A DNA stretch of 64,000 nt from Rotaria socialis (taxonomy: Eukaryota > Rotifera > Eurotatoria > Philodinida > Philodinidae), in assembly GCA_905331475.1 (NCBI GenBank), contig CAJNYU010002220.1:248001-312000 (forward strand), in the 5' to 3' direction. The position numbers and the translations under genes were made by a program. Every line of letters begins with the position of its first letter. Positions within the stretch are counted from its first letter, which is position 1. Shown in pieces: positions 17,184 to 30,995 of this stretch. The notes below the pieces were generated by a model. That model saw nothing but the letters and a program-made list of their open reading frames with translations, was not told the DNA's origin and ran no database searches.

Positions 17184-18931
17184 ATAGAAATACATTACGC
17201 ACGTATTTAGTATGCATGCCTACCAAAGCTCGTATCAATTTATTGTTAATTATTTAAATTCAATAAAAAAAAACTAGATGTGACATTATGAAAGAGAACT
17301 ATTCGAAAAACTACACGTGATACTGCTGAAGTTAGATATTTATGAGATATTGCCGTATACCTTATATCGATAATATAAGTGCCACCTAGATGAACCCTAC
17401 TAGGATCATAAAGCTGTTGAGTATGAAATAAAATCTGTTTTAAGTTTTGAACCAAATGTAAATAAAAGAAGCAAATCCTTAAAAACAATACAATGCAATT
17501 CTGAATTAAAAGCGTCAAAAAAGAAAAACCCAATCAAATTCGTCTTCTGTTAAAATACAATTGATTGTTCACAAAAATAAATAAATATAGCACTTTTAAA
17601 CAAAAAGCAGAAGTTTCTTCTATCCTATGATACAGTTTAGATAGAAAAATTAATCTGAATCCAATAGGTGCCTGACAACAATATGTTAAAATAGATAATA
17701 CTATTGAATTACTTGTACAGGAAGAACACAATCTCCAATACACACTATAAGATTATAGCTAACGTTCAAGTTTCATTTGGTAAGTTATTCTATGTGGTCC
17801 ATTGACGCAGGACCAATAAAAGCATAATATAGATCAATTGGAATACCTTTTTTTTTGGAAATCATGAGTATTGAAAAGAATAAAAATGAATGGAGCATCA
17901 GGAAACATATATTCGTAGTGAAAACTAATATATTACATCGATTTTTTGTGCATACTGTTTACTCAAGTTCAAAAGAAAATTTTTCTTCTATTTATACTCG
18001 TTGTGAAAGATAAATATATATAAAAACCGATCATGATAAATTATTTTTAAGGCAGATAATGAAAAAAGATTTAATACATTTAGCCTGAAAATTTTTATTT
18101 CTCTAATTGAGCTTTGAAGACTTAAATTCAATTTGAAAGTCTTGTCGCATAACTGAACGTTGTAGCATTCAACATGAATTTTATTATTCTACGACGATTG
18201 TCACTGTTCTAAGATCTGCAATTATATGTTTTTTATAATATTGAAAGATAAAATGTACATAGATGATAGCCTATAGAAAAATAATTTCATCGATATTTCA
18301 TTTCGATTATTGAACAGTTCATTTTTCGATTTTACTTTGTTGTAAATATTTTCAACGAATTATCTACATAATAATTAAATTGGCAATGAAGAATTATGAG
18401 ATGTGTTTAATAATCTATAATCATTTAAAGTAATGTTCCATTCAATCTTACGACAAATATATTGTCTTTTCTGAAATGTTTACATAGAGATTGATTGTGT
18501 TAACATTTTGCAATAATTAAATGGCCAATCACGAAAAAATCTGATAAAAAATCATTAGCATATGACTAAAAGTTAGTCAAATATTTAACGAAAGAATCTT
18601 AAATTATTGATTAAAATTAAATTAAAACTTTTCCTATCGATATAATCAAATTTTAAACAAATCTGAAATTTCAATTCATCACAAATTCTATCATTTAATT
18701 GATTAAAATAAAAAATGATTTTACTGTTTTCTTAATTACAATTATCGACAAGAAATAGAGGAGAAATTTTTCGATCATTTTCTAAATCATTCTCATATTC
18801 AAATAGTTAATTACTATTCAATTTTCAGATAAATGAAGAACTTATTCAATGTTGTTTATCTTGAAAAATAGAAAATTTGAATTGCTCTGTTATGGCAATT
18901 TTTTCGATATGAAGGGAAACAAAGAACTATT
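17184..18931. other. no gene recognised
   Basis: AT-rich intergenic sequence. Small minus-strand open frames at 17246-17743 show no motif or splice structure. Confidence 0.5.
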
Positions 18932-20266
18932 TTATAGATAATCTTTCAAATAGTGAACAATACCCGTAAGCATTTCATGAGCGACGTCTAATTTGAATAT
19001 TCCTTCTAGAAATGTTAATGAACCAAGAAAAGTATTTTCAAAATGTCGATGTGTCACATGAACTCCATTAGATTTTACACGAGCTGCATAGATAAATCCT
19101 TCATCTCTGAATTGATTGTGATCAACAGTGAGCACATATGTAGCTAGTCATTTCGATAGTTTTTCATTCTCGACTAATAATGGTGATAAATCGGGTTCTA
19201 ATGTTTGTTGAGCATTTTTTCTTAGATTTGCGCCACCATCAATGTTGTCATTGATTGATTCTTTGTAAGTTTGCCGATATTTACTTGGAATTAATGGCCA
19301 ATCTACATATGGACGATATTGTTTCTTTTGTTCAGTTGTCGTATGATTATTGGCAAGTATATCATCACTAATACTCCTATTGAGATATAATTCGAGCATC
19401 AAACCACTTTTTCCGGAATCAAAAATATTTACATTCGCTTCTCGATACGATGGAAGCATGAAATCAAAAAATTGTACTACAGGATAAATAAGAATTTGAA
19501 GACATGGAATGTTTTTCGTCATATTTTCGTTGGTAAACCGTGTTGCAATTACAGTAACAAAATTTCCACCTATCAATAAATATTGAAGAAATTCCTTTAT
19601 AAATAACTAATTATTAAATGCATATTTCTCTTCCGTTTCTTTTTATATTTCATAATTTTTAATTAAATTTTAATTGTGTCTGAATTTGAATAGCTCTTTC
19701 CACTTCAAATTTAAAAGTAAGTTTGATTTTTATCGAGCTCAAAATTTTCTACGAGTTAATATCAGTTTTAAACAAGACAAGCGTTTTGGATCTCTAGAAA
19801 ATTTGAGAATCTTACCAGCTGAATCTCCTGCAATAGCAATACGTGTTGGATCGATGTTAATCTTGTTCGCATTATCTATATCAAGGATATGCTTTGTTAC
19901 TTTTGTACAATCATCCAGTCCCACTGGAAAAGGATGTTCTCTGGTGATAGACGATATCTATTATATAAAGCATTGCATACGATGAAAAAATAAAATAGTT
20001 GTATTTTTTTCAACTTGTTGAATCAGCACATACTCAACCGAAAGGACAATAAAATCAGTTTGAACAGCTAATTCACGTGTTATTGGGTGATGAGTTTCTA
20101 AATTTACGATGTCATTCGAATATCGAAATATTCGAAAAGACTCACCAACTAAACCTTTGCAGAAGCCTCCTCCGTGATAATAAATAACAACAAAAAGTAG
20201 TTTAAACAGACTATTTACTGAATTTATGGGATAGTAGAAGCGTACAGGTACTCCCTCAATAATCAT
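18932..20266 (-). pseudogene. decayed alpha/beta-hydrolase (arylacetamide deacetylase / hormone-sensitive-lipase type)
   Basis: Reading the minus strand from 20266, the frame shows VRFYYP, then the oxyanion-hole motif HGGGF, then TRELAVQTDFIVLSVE. After a short GTATGT-AG intron comes YRLSPE. At about 19937-19942 the frame shifts before HPFPVGLDD. The nucleophile elbow GDSAG is split by an intron (donor just before 19820, acceptor at about 19577) and continues GNFVTVIATRF. At 19148-19150 an in-frame TGA interrupts the segment between SPLLVENEKLSK and LATYVLTVDHNQFRDEGF. Near the end, the position where relatives have the catalytic His (NxFHG) reads NTFLGS, with a Leu codon at 19025-19027. Three independent lesions imply loss of function. 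The upstream start is uncertain. The intact family hydrolyses short or medium acyl esters at the ER or in the cytosol. Confidence 0.85.
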
Positions 20267-21836
20267 ATGGTCAATCTACGAAGAGTCCTTTATGAAATCA
20301 ATTCAGATAATATGTTTAATAATACTTTTAGATTAGTCTTAATTTCGATCGGTTTTAATTTTAATAGGAGAATCACACAACTACGTTGAATAAGTCATTT
20401 TGATGACAAACCAACAGTTTCAGGCGTGAAACCCTATAAGAAAAAGAAAAGAAAAAAGCTACTGACAAAGATTCTGAAGTTGTCTTATAATTTATTTAAT
20501 TCAATTATTTAAAAATCTTTCGTTCCTATCAAAATCATTAACAGATATTTCCTTTCATTATATTCTTACAATAAATTTAATTATTTTCATTGATGCATTG
20601 AGTAAACGAACGTGGCTCATTTGTGAAATATTCTCACTATTTGGAACATGATATAGATATGCCAAAATACATATGAAAATGCTACCAAGTGTTGCTGACA
20701 ATTGAAACGTGTAACTCATCGATTTCGTACCAATAGCTACATATATGATCTAGTAGGAACGATAGTGATGTTCTAATAAGTTTTATGTTTTATCTTCTCA
20801 AACAAAGTTGAAATTGAAAAAGGATATTCTTCATGGGTAGCTCTTAAAGTAAATAGGAATTTTTATTTCTTTTTGCGTTCTCTTTTTTTGTAACCACAAT
20901 GTATGTTATAAAAAAAAGGCGCTGTGTCAACAACTTTCGTTCTCTTATAGTTGCAGCAACATCAAGGATAAAACATTATAGATTGTGCTTTCTGGTACTT
21001 CTTCACGTTTGTTCATATTCATCTATTCGAACAAGACAAAGGTAAGTTTCATTCTTGTTAGATAGACTCTAGTTAAACGAGAGTTTCATTTGGAAACATG
21101 TTTACTTGTTACAAGACCTTGAAATTTAGATTTGCCAAGGTAAATTCAGAAAGAATAGAAAAAATGTAAATATTCAAGGAGATATACACATATTAAATAA
21201 CCTTGGCTATTCCAAGTTATTGTTTTTATAAGTAGTCTTTGATTATTCTGATTCTACTAATTAAGCAATTGTTATTTTCCAATCTTCGATCTCATCTCTT
21301 TTGATTTTATATCATTCGTTCAACTAAATGATAGATTCATACATACCGAATGATCTCTCATATTATGCTCTGTCTTACTACGCATCTAGAAAAATGATAA
21401 GATAAAATCTATATTCATATTCTGATTGTTTCATCAAAAACTGTCTAAGATATTTCGATAGATAGAAGAAGAAATTTTTAAAAAGACTATCTGATGTTGG
21501 TGTTTATATTGTATTATATTTCGCAGACAAATACGACAAGATTTATCTTTTTCGAGTAACACACACTAATCGGAACGTTTTAATCAACTATATAGTAAGA
21601 GAACTTTTTATTGTTTTTGAAATCGTAAATGGTTTTCAAATTTTGATCTTTTCTTTTGGTATGACTTTGAAAAGATTGGAGATTTAATTCACATCGAAAT
21701 ATCTAAATATCAACTGCAAGAACATTGATGTGATTTATATAATTTACTTTTCTTAATTTTTGAAGACGCATCGTTTGAATTCATGCAGATTTAAGTAAAA
21801 ATAAATGTGGAAACTTCGGATTTCATCCGAGAGCTA
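20267..21836. other. no gene recognised
   Basis: Upstream flank of the hydrolase pseudogene, which may hide its degraded first exon, and AT-rich spacer. No coding signal. Confidence 0.45.
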
Positions 21837-22330
21837 TGTGTACTGCAAAAAATGTATGCGACATATGAGTCATTCTAAAATGCCTGAACACGAAAATTAT
21901 CATTAGAAACTAGACAATTTGATTTCTGGATGGAGTTTTTGTGAATTTTGAGACGTTTTTCAGGCGATGTTTCGTTAGAAAGCTATGACTTAGTTCAAAA
22001 CTAATATCAGATTTAGAATCAGCGTTAAAAACTGAGTCGATTTATATATGTTGTGAGTAATTCTGAGAAAATTGTTTTTTTGAAAAATCCCTGTACTCCC
22101 CCTCAGGGATGGTCTGATCAAAAATGACAATTTTTTCGACAACTCAGCCATTTCTTGACGGATCCTTCTCATCTTCGAACTCGACCTAGATATTGATAAG
22201 CCAATTCTGTGCACAAAATTTCAGCTCAATCGAATGTAATTGTGAAGAGTTATCGAATAAACGGACGGCCGGACGGCCGGACACACTGACCGATTCTATA
22301 GTGTACTCTTTTTTTTTTTTTGAGTACACA
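21837..22330 (-). repeat. dispersed repeat, long copy (same family as 9254-9559)
   Basis: About 494 bp in the opposite orientation to the first copy. It begins TGTGTACTGCAAAAAA on the plus strand and ends with TGAGTACACA, so the termini are inverted. The part nearest 22330 also has a short GGACGGCC repetition (22263-22280). The shared core is around 22085-22190. Confidence 0.75.
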
Positions 22331-23988
22331 AAAAAGAAACTTCGAGTATTCTATTCACTTTTTAATTGCAATCACTAAGATTATTGTAGCGACGGAATTC
22401 GTTTGCTTCCGTACAATAAATTATATTGTAAAACATACATCGTAGTGTCCTGATAAATCCCGAGGGGGACGTCCTTTGCAAATGTTTTTTTCGCTGGAAT
22501 CGTGACAAGCGCTGCGATTTATGATTGTAAACTAAGTCTTTTATCTCCAGTTAAAAATTTTATTAATAGAAAGTAGACATGCATTTATTTTTGTTCAGAT
22601 TTTAACCATTAAGTATCTGAAGAATGAAGAAAAACGTTTCTGATTATCGAAAATAGAGGGTATCTAACGAGTTCCATCTGGTGATCATCTAATAATTTGA
22701 TGAAAATTTCGAGATTTCTAGAATAATTTTTACTAATATTTTGCATGTAAAGTTTTTCCGATATAAGTTCATGTTTTTTTGGAAGACACGAAATAAATGC
22801 TACAACTACATGTTTAGTCATTTTTCTATGAGCCAATGGAACATTTTACAAAAACGAAATTGATTTTTCATTAAAATCGTGAGACTAATTATAGATTTGT
22901 GGAGTTCTAGTGAAAAGTTATATCAGATTCTTACTCGACTACAAATTTTCATACCGTTAACTGGTTTTCTCTATAGTAGTTTGGGAGAGAAAATATTAAT
23001 TCAAAGAAATTATTAGACAAGTTAGAATTAACGAAAATAGTTATGTCACTAGTTCGACAGAGCAATGACACTTTACAAGATCTTCTAGTTAATTTCTTCG
23101 CAAACTTTAATTCAGTTGGTAACAATGCTTGTAAACATTGAGATATAAATCTTTATTTTCCTCAAACGAAAATATATTCAGTTTCTTCGTACGCTTAAAC
23201 TTCTAGAAGCAATTTAGATTTCTTTGATGACTCTTCAGAAATATTCACTTGATTGATTTGGTAATGATTGAGTAAATTGAAATATGAACAGTTACAATAA
23301 AAAAAAATCAACTTTTTTAAAATATTTTCAGTCAGAAGATAAATGTATGTTCAATGAAGCAGAACATACACTTCAATACATATTTTTCAAGAGCTATTCT
23401 CTGGAGAATAAACCTTTTATGAACTATAGCAATCATTTTAAATTGAATAATATTCTGATAGAATTCTCAGAAAGGTTAAAATCAATAATTTTGACCACAA
23501 CAAAAGACTAAAATATGGGCAGACGACTGAGTGAATGTTATGGTTCCCAATTTTAATAAAGTTTTAAAAATCTATAAAAAATATTCATAATAAGAAATTT
23601 TCTATTACGTTGAGCTATTTTATTTAAATGGTTTTTCTTTTAAAAAATGAATCTTTATAACGTAGCGTTGAAAAAAATTTGTTTTCTCAAATTTAAAACC
23701 GAATCAATTCATTCGCATATATGATAGGAGCTTTGCCGAATCTTTAAGATTTAGTATTAATTTTAGAAGTTTTTAACACCATCCTTAATAGACTAGACTT
23801 GATTAATGGAATCTAACTGGTTTCCATATCAAATATTTATCAGCGCATCTATTAGTATTTTAGTAAAAAAAATGCTTTAAAAGGTATTCAGATAAAAATT
23901 ACTCGAAAGAAAGAATTATACTTTTCATATATATATATATATATATATATAAGAACTAGATGGTATTCGAGTTTCACTCGTATACAAA
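22331..23988. other. no confident gene; includes an (AT)n microsatellite
   Basis: AT-rich. A 75-codon open frame at 23284-23511 (plus) has no recognisable motif and no good start context, so it is not called. Pure AT dinucleotide repeat at about 23927-23952. Confidence 0.45.
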
Positions 23989-24779
23989 ATGCGGTGCGAA
24001 GCACGGGCCGAGTACACGAAAAAATAAAAAGTTTAACGGAAAAAGAACAAGCGCACTGAATATTCGATGAAAGATGGGATAAAGGATATCAACAGTTAGA
24101 TCTCGATACGCTTACAATGCGTTGGAGCGAGCTATTTGTGATTTTCTGGTCTTGAGATCGTCATGTCAGAAAATGACCTGATATGATGTGCACGAATAGT
24201 TTCCAAGAAAAAGAAACGAACAATCAGTCGTGGCTTCTCTACTTTCATTTCTTAGTGGAAATGACTTCGCTATTTATGTATAAGGATTTAAAACAGAAAT
24301 TTTCTACTGAGCAGCTGATCGAAATTTCAAATACTACTTAAGTAACCATTAACAATTGCATCACTGTGAAAACTCCATGTATGTCTAGCGGCATGTTTTG
24401 CAAGAACGATTTCGATTGAACATTTAATTATCTCAATGATTCAATATCTATTATCAGCTGTGAGCGAATACACTAGTGGCTAGCATTTGCTGATGACGTC
24501 ATTTTAATTATCTCCAATCTTGAAAACGACAAATTCCTTTCATTTTCGTCATTTTGGAACATCATTTGTGAGTGAACGGAATATCAGATTGAAGAATAGA
24601 AAAAGTATGTCAGAAGTTCAATCTCGATACTTTCATCTCCCGTTTCAATGAGTTCTCTATGGTTTTCGGTACTCGAGATCATCGGGTCACAAAATGATGA
24701 AAACGATGCGTACGTCGAGAAAGCAAAAGCAAAAGAAAACACGTGACGGACTACATAAATGCTGTGCTTTGCACTGCAT
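23989..24779. mobile_element. TIR element, 791 bp
   Basis: Ends are ATGCGGTGCGAAGCAC (left) and GTGCTTTGCACTGCAT (right), which match as inverted repeats at 14 of 16 positions. The right half (about 24440-24779) is repeated in inverse orientation at 31581-31910. The left half contains a diverged direct copy of the right-half core, including a 'gatctcgatac ... gagatcgtc' pattern and a Lys/Arg-codon-like purine tract. No transposase. Target duplication is not clear. Confidence 0.65.
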
Positions 24780-25883
24780 TAATAAAACAATTTGTCTTTT
24801 ATTTGTAAATTCTAATTATCATGCAAAAAAATCCGTTGTTCGCTGATACAAGTTATAAATCTTATTAGTTGATGTACTTGTATAATTATCGAGCAGTTAC
24901 CATAGTTTTCAATGTTCTTTCATTAATTATATACAAGCTATTTTTCTCTAATCAAATATCATGTCCTTTGTTTCACAATAAAAAGAAACCCATCCAGCTC
25001 TAAATACTAGTTATGTGGGTGTTCGGTATGCATATTTATGAAAAGAAAGATAAGAATGAACGAGTCTTTACTATCAGTCATGATGTGTGATTTTTACCCT
25101 TTTTTCACAGTGTACGCATTAAAAGAAAAAATGTTATTAATACTCGATCACGTCGCATAGCCTTCATTTTAAAACACACACGTGTAGGTGTATAGTCTGA
25201 TTCGTTCGTTTTATACACTACCTAAGCTAAATAATACCACTTTCAAATATAATGAAACACACGATTTTCTCCCAGGATTAAACGCTTTAATTTCGAGTTA
25301 ATTCGTGTGAGCGCTTTTTTTAAACAGTTATCGAATACTTTTTCGAGAATTGTGTAATGAATTTATCGGCGAATCATTTAGAATTAGATCTAGAAGAAGA
25401 ATTTTTTTCTGAAAGTAGTTTTTAAGTCAATCTTACAATTTATTGCATATCATATCATGTGATCAATTACTATTAGAATCGGAGTTTTTGTTGATGCTTC
25501 AGCCTTTTTTTAAATATAGAGACGGCCTATAGTTATTAGAGAATAAAGTACGAACACACGAAATGGTAGTATTTACTTTCAGAGGGCTATTAAAAGAGAT
25601 GAAAAGTTGAAAAATGAACAGAAGATCATTGATATATAAGAGATAAACATATTGACTGTTATTAATATAGTTGTGAATAAGATCGGATAATAATTTGAAT
25701 TTTTAAATGTACGAATCTATGAACTTATTTGATTAATTGATGGATAAAAAAAATAGTTCCAATGTTATTGCAAGATATGATCGAAAAATTTGTTAAATGA
25801 TCTTTCAGAAATAATTTACTATTATTTATTTTGATTTAGTTAATCAAATTTAACTTGGTATCTATACAACAATATTCAGTCAA
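24780..25883. other. no gene recognised; upstream of Argonaute
   Basis: AT-rich intergenic sequence that must contain the Argonaute promoter and 5' UTR. Nothing else seen. Confidence 0.5.
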
Positions 25884-28800
25884 ATGTCATCACGAAGAGG
25901 TCGAGATTATCCTGATGGTATATTTTCTTTTCTTTAAAAAGATATTTTCAATTGATCGGGATCTTTTCTTTTAGATGATGATCGAGATCGTCGATCATCT
26001 AAACGTCGTATGTATTCTTTTTTCTTTTGCTAGAGAAAACTTAATGGAATTGTTTATCTATTGTTTTGAATTTCATATTAGCTCGTTCAAGTCGTGTCGA
26101 CGAAAGTTCATCTGAATCATATCAACGTCGATCATATTCATCATCTAGCGTAGAAGAAAAACCTTCGACTTCTTCAAGTCAACCCATTAGATTTACTGAA
26201 TTCACCTCGAGTTCTGTAGTACCGAAATCTTCAATAGACACAGAAATTGATGCAAAAAAGCGTTCACATTCGTTTGTTCGTCCACTACTACGTTCAGCTG
26301 TACCAGATTCTCAAATAATAACACTGGCACGAAGACCAGCGTTACCTGGACGTGGTAAAATAGCGATAGAAAAGAAAAAAATTTATTTTTATTTAAATCT
26401 GATTAATTGTTGTAGCTGGTCAGCGATTTGAAATTTATACAAATCATTTAAAGATTGAATTTTCCAATGCGACTGAATCATTAATACTTTATCAATTCGA
26501 TGTAGATGTTGAAATATTAATGCGTGATGGTTCATGGCGTTCATGTAAAAAAGATGAACGTTTTCAGGTTATGAAAACAATTATCGAACGAGAAGAATTT
26601 CCACTTGTTTGGTATGATCAAGGGAAAAGTTTATATTCAACTCAAAATTTAACCTTAACATTAAAAAAAGAATATGAATGTGAAATAGTCCATAAAAAAA
26701 CAAATCGAACAAATCGTTTTCGATTTTTACTTATTAATCTTGTCAAAACTTATGATTTAAAAATAATTTTCGATTTCATTCAAAAGAAAATGCCTAATCG
26801 TCCACATGATCCTGTAAGAATTCTAGAAATTTTATTTAAACAAACCCAAAGAGCTGATATGATTACAATAAAAAATCAATCATATCCAAAAAATCAAAAA
26901 TTAGATGATCTAGGTAAAGTATTTTCATAAGAGAAACAGAGAAATTTTATCATCATGAATTTTCATTAAGGTGATGGTCGTGGTTTAGCTGCAGGATTTT
27001 ATCAAGCAATCGTACTTGGTGAATGTGGTCCAACATTGAATATTAATAATAATTTTTGTTGCTTTTATCAAAATGATAATTTAGTTCAATTCATTTCCTG
27101 TTATTTAGGCCAAGATATTAGAAAAAATGGTTAGTTAAACATTGAAACATTATTTCTCTCAAGTTACTTTTCGATTAGTATTGTCTGAACGATATCAAAT
27201 TTAGTCATTTCTTGTTTTTTCAATTTTACATTACGAGATACAGACTATTTTTTACCTTCGATTGTTCTTAGTCGATCAGCTGTGATCGTTTGTGAGGAAA
27301 AAACTCTATCAGCTTAGTTTTCCAATTTTCATTTGTTTATTTACCGGTTATTACTAGAAATTTCAGCTACAAGTTTGACTGGAAATAAATTTAATAGTCA
27401 TATAAAACTATTCATTGGTCAAGAATATATTCATCTGTGTTAAAGTTTTAACAACTTTTCGCTCGTTATACCTCCTATTAATTGCGAAAGTTTCACCTGG
27501 AAGTTTAATCATTTAGATTATCAAGAGATTTGTATTCATAGCGTAAAAATGCAGTAAAATGCTTATAAATAAATAAACGAATAAAAAAATATGTGTAGAT
27601 TAGATAGTAAGAGCAAAACAAGTCTTGCTACTTTTATTATTATTATTATTATTATTATTGTGATTTACCAGAAGAAGTTAAATGATAAATATTTTCAAGT
27701 AAGAAGAGTTTGAACAAACAGAAATCTCTTTGCGTCAGTTTTAATCTGCAACATTTTTTCAACTAAATTATTGTTTGAAAATACTTTGTTTTTGTAAACA
27801 TTATCGCATGATGTGACACTCTAGTGATGAATTAAATTCAGTAAAACAGAGTTTTTGTATCTACGGGGGAAAAACATTTGTTTCTAGTCCTCTATCCTTT
27901 CAAACTAAAAACTCCGACAGGTCTTCAACATTTTACATGTTTGGCAAAGAAGATATATTGTATTTTTTAACGCCACTTACTTAACCTATTCTAATGACTG
28001 AATGAAAATTATTTATAAGTAAACTTTTCCATCATAACATTTTACCCAAATAACTGACATATCAATAAATAAAAAATACTCACTTTTGGTAATTTGTTTT
28101 TTCTATTGAATAGACATTTAATTCATTAATATTATAAATACTCTCCCCTAAATTTGAATATATTCCTTAAGTATATCGAAGTCTTTATAGACGAAATAAA
28201 AATTGATTACTTTAATGTGTATTTGAAGGTATCTCACCAAACGATCAATCGTTCTTAGTACGTAAAATCTTAAAAACTATTTGGTTTGTAACAACACATA
28301 CCAATCAAGTTCGAAAATATCGTTTAAAATCATTTGGTCGTTCATCAAATGAGCATAGATTTTCTCAAGATCATGGTGAAAATCAAGGCGAGCAAATCAA
28401 TGTTACTGATTACTTTCGAGAAAAGTGGAAAATTCGTTTACGTTATCCACAATTACCTGTTGTTGAGCTGTTTAATCCAGTGGATAAAAATAAATCACAT
28501 TTTTTACCAATGGAATTAGTTACTGTCGATGAATGGCAGCGAAGTTTGAAACCATTAACAACTGAACAACGAGCAAAAGTAACAAAAAAAACTGTTGTTA
28601 AACCGGGCGAACGTTTTGGAATGATTCGGCGCGTTATTGACGAATGTCGGTTTGATCAAGATTCTTATTTACAAAAATTTGGTATCAAAGTTCATTCTAA
28701 CGATATGTTGAAGATACCGGCAAGAATTTTAACGCCACCTGACATAAAATATAAATCAACAAAAGACGATCAACGCGATATTATTGAAAAAGTACAAATT

Positions 28801-30995
28801 GGTAAATGGTATTTAAATAATCAATTTAATAAAACACGTGAAATACGTATCTGGGCTCTTGTGCTTGTCAGTCAAAAAGAACCTGACGCACGACAAGTCG
28901 GGTTAGCTAGAGATTTTGCAAGTAAAATTCCAAAGGTTAGAAGATTTATTGTTTTTCAAATGATATAATCAATAATCTCATTTTTTTTCTTCTCGTCGAA
29001 AAGGCAATGTCGAGATATGGTGTTCGATTTAATTCAGCAGCTATTGAAAAATCCGATGCTGCTGTACCCGACACTATTTTAGCTCGGATGAATGAGCTTA
29101 AAATGTTAGGATGTGAAGTTATCATTTATATTCTCAATCAAGTTGGTGAGGATATATATCATGTGATTAAATATTTTGGAAATGTTAAACTTGGTAAGAA
29201 CCGATTTCACTCTTTTGACATTTGAATGAACTGTTTCCGATTTTTTTCCAAGAAAATGAAGTGTGAAGGATAGTTAACGAAAATTTACTGAACATAATAC
29301 AACTATTTAGTATGCTCTTACTTTTGAGGATTGTTTGTTAGATTGAAGAGCAGATCTTTTCTTATAATGCATCTGATGAAATGAGCCATTCGCAAGACAA
29401 ACATATTTTTGTTTTAAATTGAGATCATTCTAAATAATCTATATTTTATTGAAACTTTAGTCATCTCAACTTCAAACGATTGTTGAGCAATGCAAAAATC
29501 TAAATAAAAGAAAATCTAGAAAACTTTGCCGTTTTGAAGAAGAAATTATGTTATTCGAGTTAATCATTTTTATTTTTCTGTGTCAGACTATTAATAAAAA
29601 GCTTTTCTGGTATCTAAATCACTTCATTGTTGTAGGTATGGTTACTCAATGTACACGTTTCGACAAACTTTTTGCCAATAGTGAACCACGTAAAATGGAT
29701 ATGTATATTCAAGTGAGTTTTTTATATTTAAAAACAAAAATTTTCTATTTAACAACACAATCTGAGCAAATAGAATTTGGTACAAAAATTTAATGCAAAA
29801 TTGGGCGGTATAAACCAACTGGTTTCGTTGATGCGTGCATTAACCTCTTCATCGCCTCGTACAGATATTTTTATGTTTTTTGGTATCGATTGCACTCGTA
29901 CAACATGTTCACGTGAACAGCCATCAATAGCTGCTATTATTGGATCAAAAGATTCAACAAGTTTGTTTGAGTTTTATTCATCTACAAAAAGACAAATTCT
30001 TTTTAGGTACACAATATGCTGGCCGTGTTGTTCAGCAATATTGCCCAAAAGGAAAAATATCAGTAGAGATAATAAAGGATCTTCATATTTATGTTCGAGA
30101 ATTATTACATGAATTTTCTCATCATAATACTCATCTACCAAATAAACTTGTCTTTTATCGTGCCGGTGTTGATGATGGATCTTTTCAAAAAGTACTTGAT
30201 AATGAAGTGCGAGCAATTCAACGAGCATGTAAAGGTAGTAAAGATCATCATATTAACTCATTCAATAAAAGTAATTATCTGTTTTAAATAAGAACTTTAT
30301 GGTTACAATGAATTACCAAAAATTTGTTTTACAATTGTTAAAAAACATCATAATACTCGGTTTTTTACTTGGGATAAACAATCAAATCAAACACATAATA
30401 TTCAACCAGGTAAAAGTTCTTTTTTTATTGGCTAGTTCTTTTTTTATTAGTTTTCTGTTTTTTGTTTTAATTTTAGGCACAGTTATTGACACAGATATTA
30501 TTTCACCGAATGGATTTGATTTTTATCTTAATTCTCATGCAGCAATTCAGGGCACATCCAGACCAATGCTTTATCATGTTTTATATGATGATATTGGTTT
30601 TACACCAGATGAAATTCAACAGTTAACGTGAGAATTTTATTGTAAATATTAAAAATAGAATTTAAAAGTTATTATTAGATATTATTTATGCCATACGGAT
30701 GTTCGATGTACGAAATCTGTGTCTGTTCCAGCACCAGTTCATTATGCGACACTTTGCGTATCTCGTGGCCTAAACCTTGATTATGAAGGACAAATGTCTA
30801 ATGAACCGCGTAGTTTTTCTATGTAAGTTTTCGAAGTATTTATTCCAATGAAATAATACAATAAAAAGCTTTCATTTTAGTTCCGATGTGGGTGAAGAAT
30901 TATTAGATGAAAATGTTGTTGTTACATTAGATGATGTTCAAACAATAAAAATTAATTTCAATCCATCAATTGAGAATACAATGTGGTTTGCATAA
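25884..30995 (+). CDS. AGO: Argonaute (AGO clade), predicted slicer-inactive
   Basis: Small-RNA-guided silencing protein, probably cytoplasmic. Fourteen exons: 25884-25917, 25975-26007, 26082-26354, 26416-26913, 26971-27129, 28229-28935, 29004-29193, 29636-29712, 29774-29960, 30007-30234, 30293-30409, 30477-30627, 30679-30822, 30881-30995. All phases agree and give 970 aa. The N-terminus (1-110) is Arg/Ser-rich. The N domain, L1 and DUF1785-like segment ([18 protein letters not shown]) follow. PAZ is about 333-460 ([20 protein letters not shown]), MID about 569-680, PIWI from about 685, ending NTMWFA. The 5'-phosphate pocket appears intact: Tyr620, Lys624, Gln636, Lys666. Of the slicer tetrad, Asp696 and the glutamate finger Glu740 are present. 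The third residue is Ala772 (YRAGVDDG instead of YRDG). The fourth is Thr909 (PAPVHYAT instead of PAPxYYAH). The intron 27130-28228 (1.1 kb) is long and contains an ATT microsatellite. Confidence 0.96.
27633..27659. repeat. (ATT)n microsatellite in an Argonaute intron
   Basis: About nine units of TTA/ATT, uninterrupted, within the long intron between exons 5 and 6. Confidence 0.85.

Noticed and set aside
19148-19150. TGA in the hydrolase as a possible selenocysteine codon
   Set aside because: The position is not catalytic in the family, and two other lesions in the same gene make simple decay more likely.
23927-23952. AT dinucleotide run as a possible origin or regulatory site
   Set aside because: Simple microsatellite; nothing else supports a function.
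29974-30228. Minus-strand open frame across the Argonaute PIWI exon
   Set aside because: Antisense shadow of exon 10, whose plus-strand frame is clearly Argonaute.
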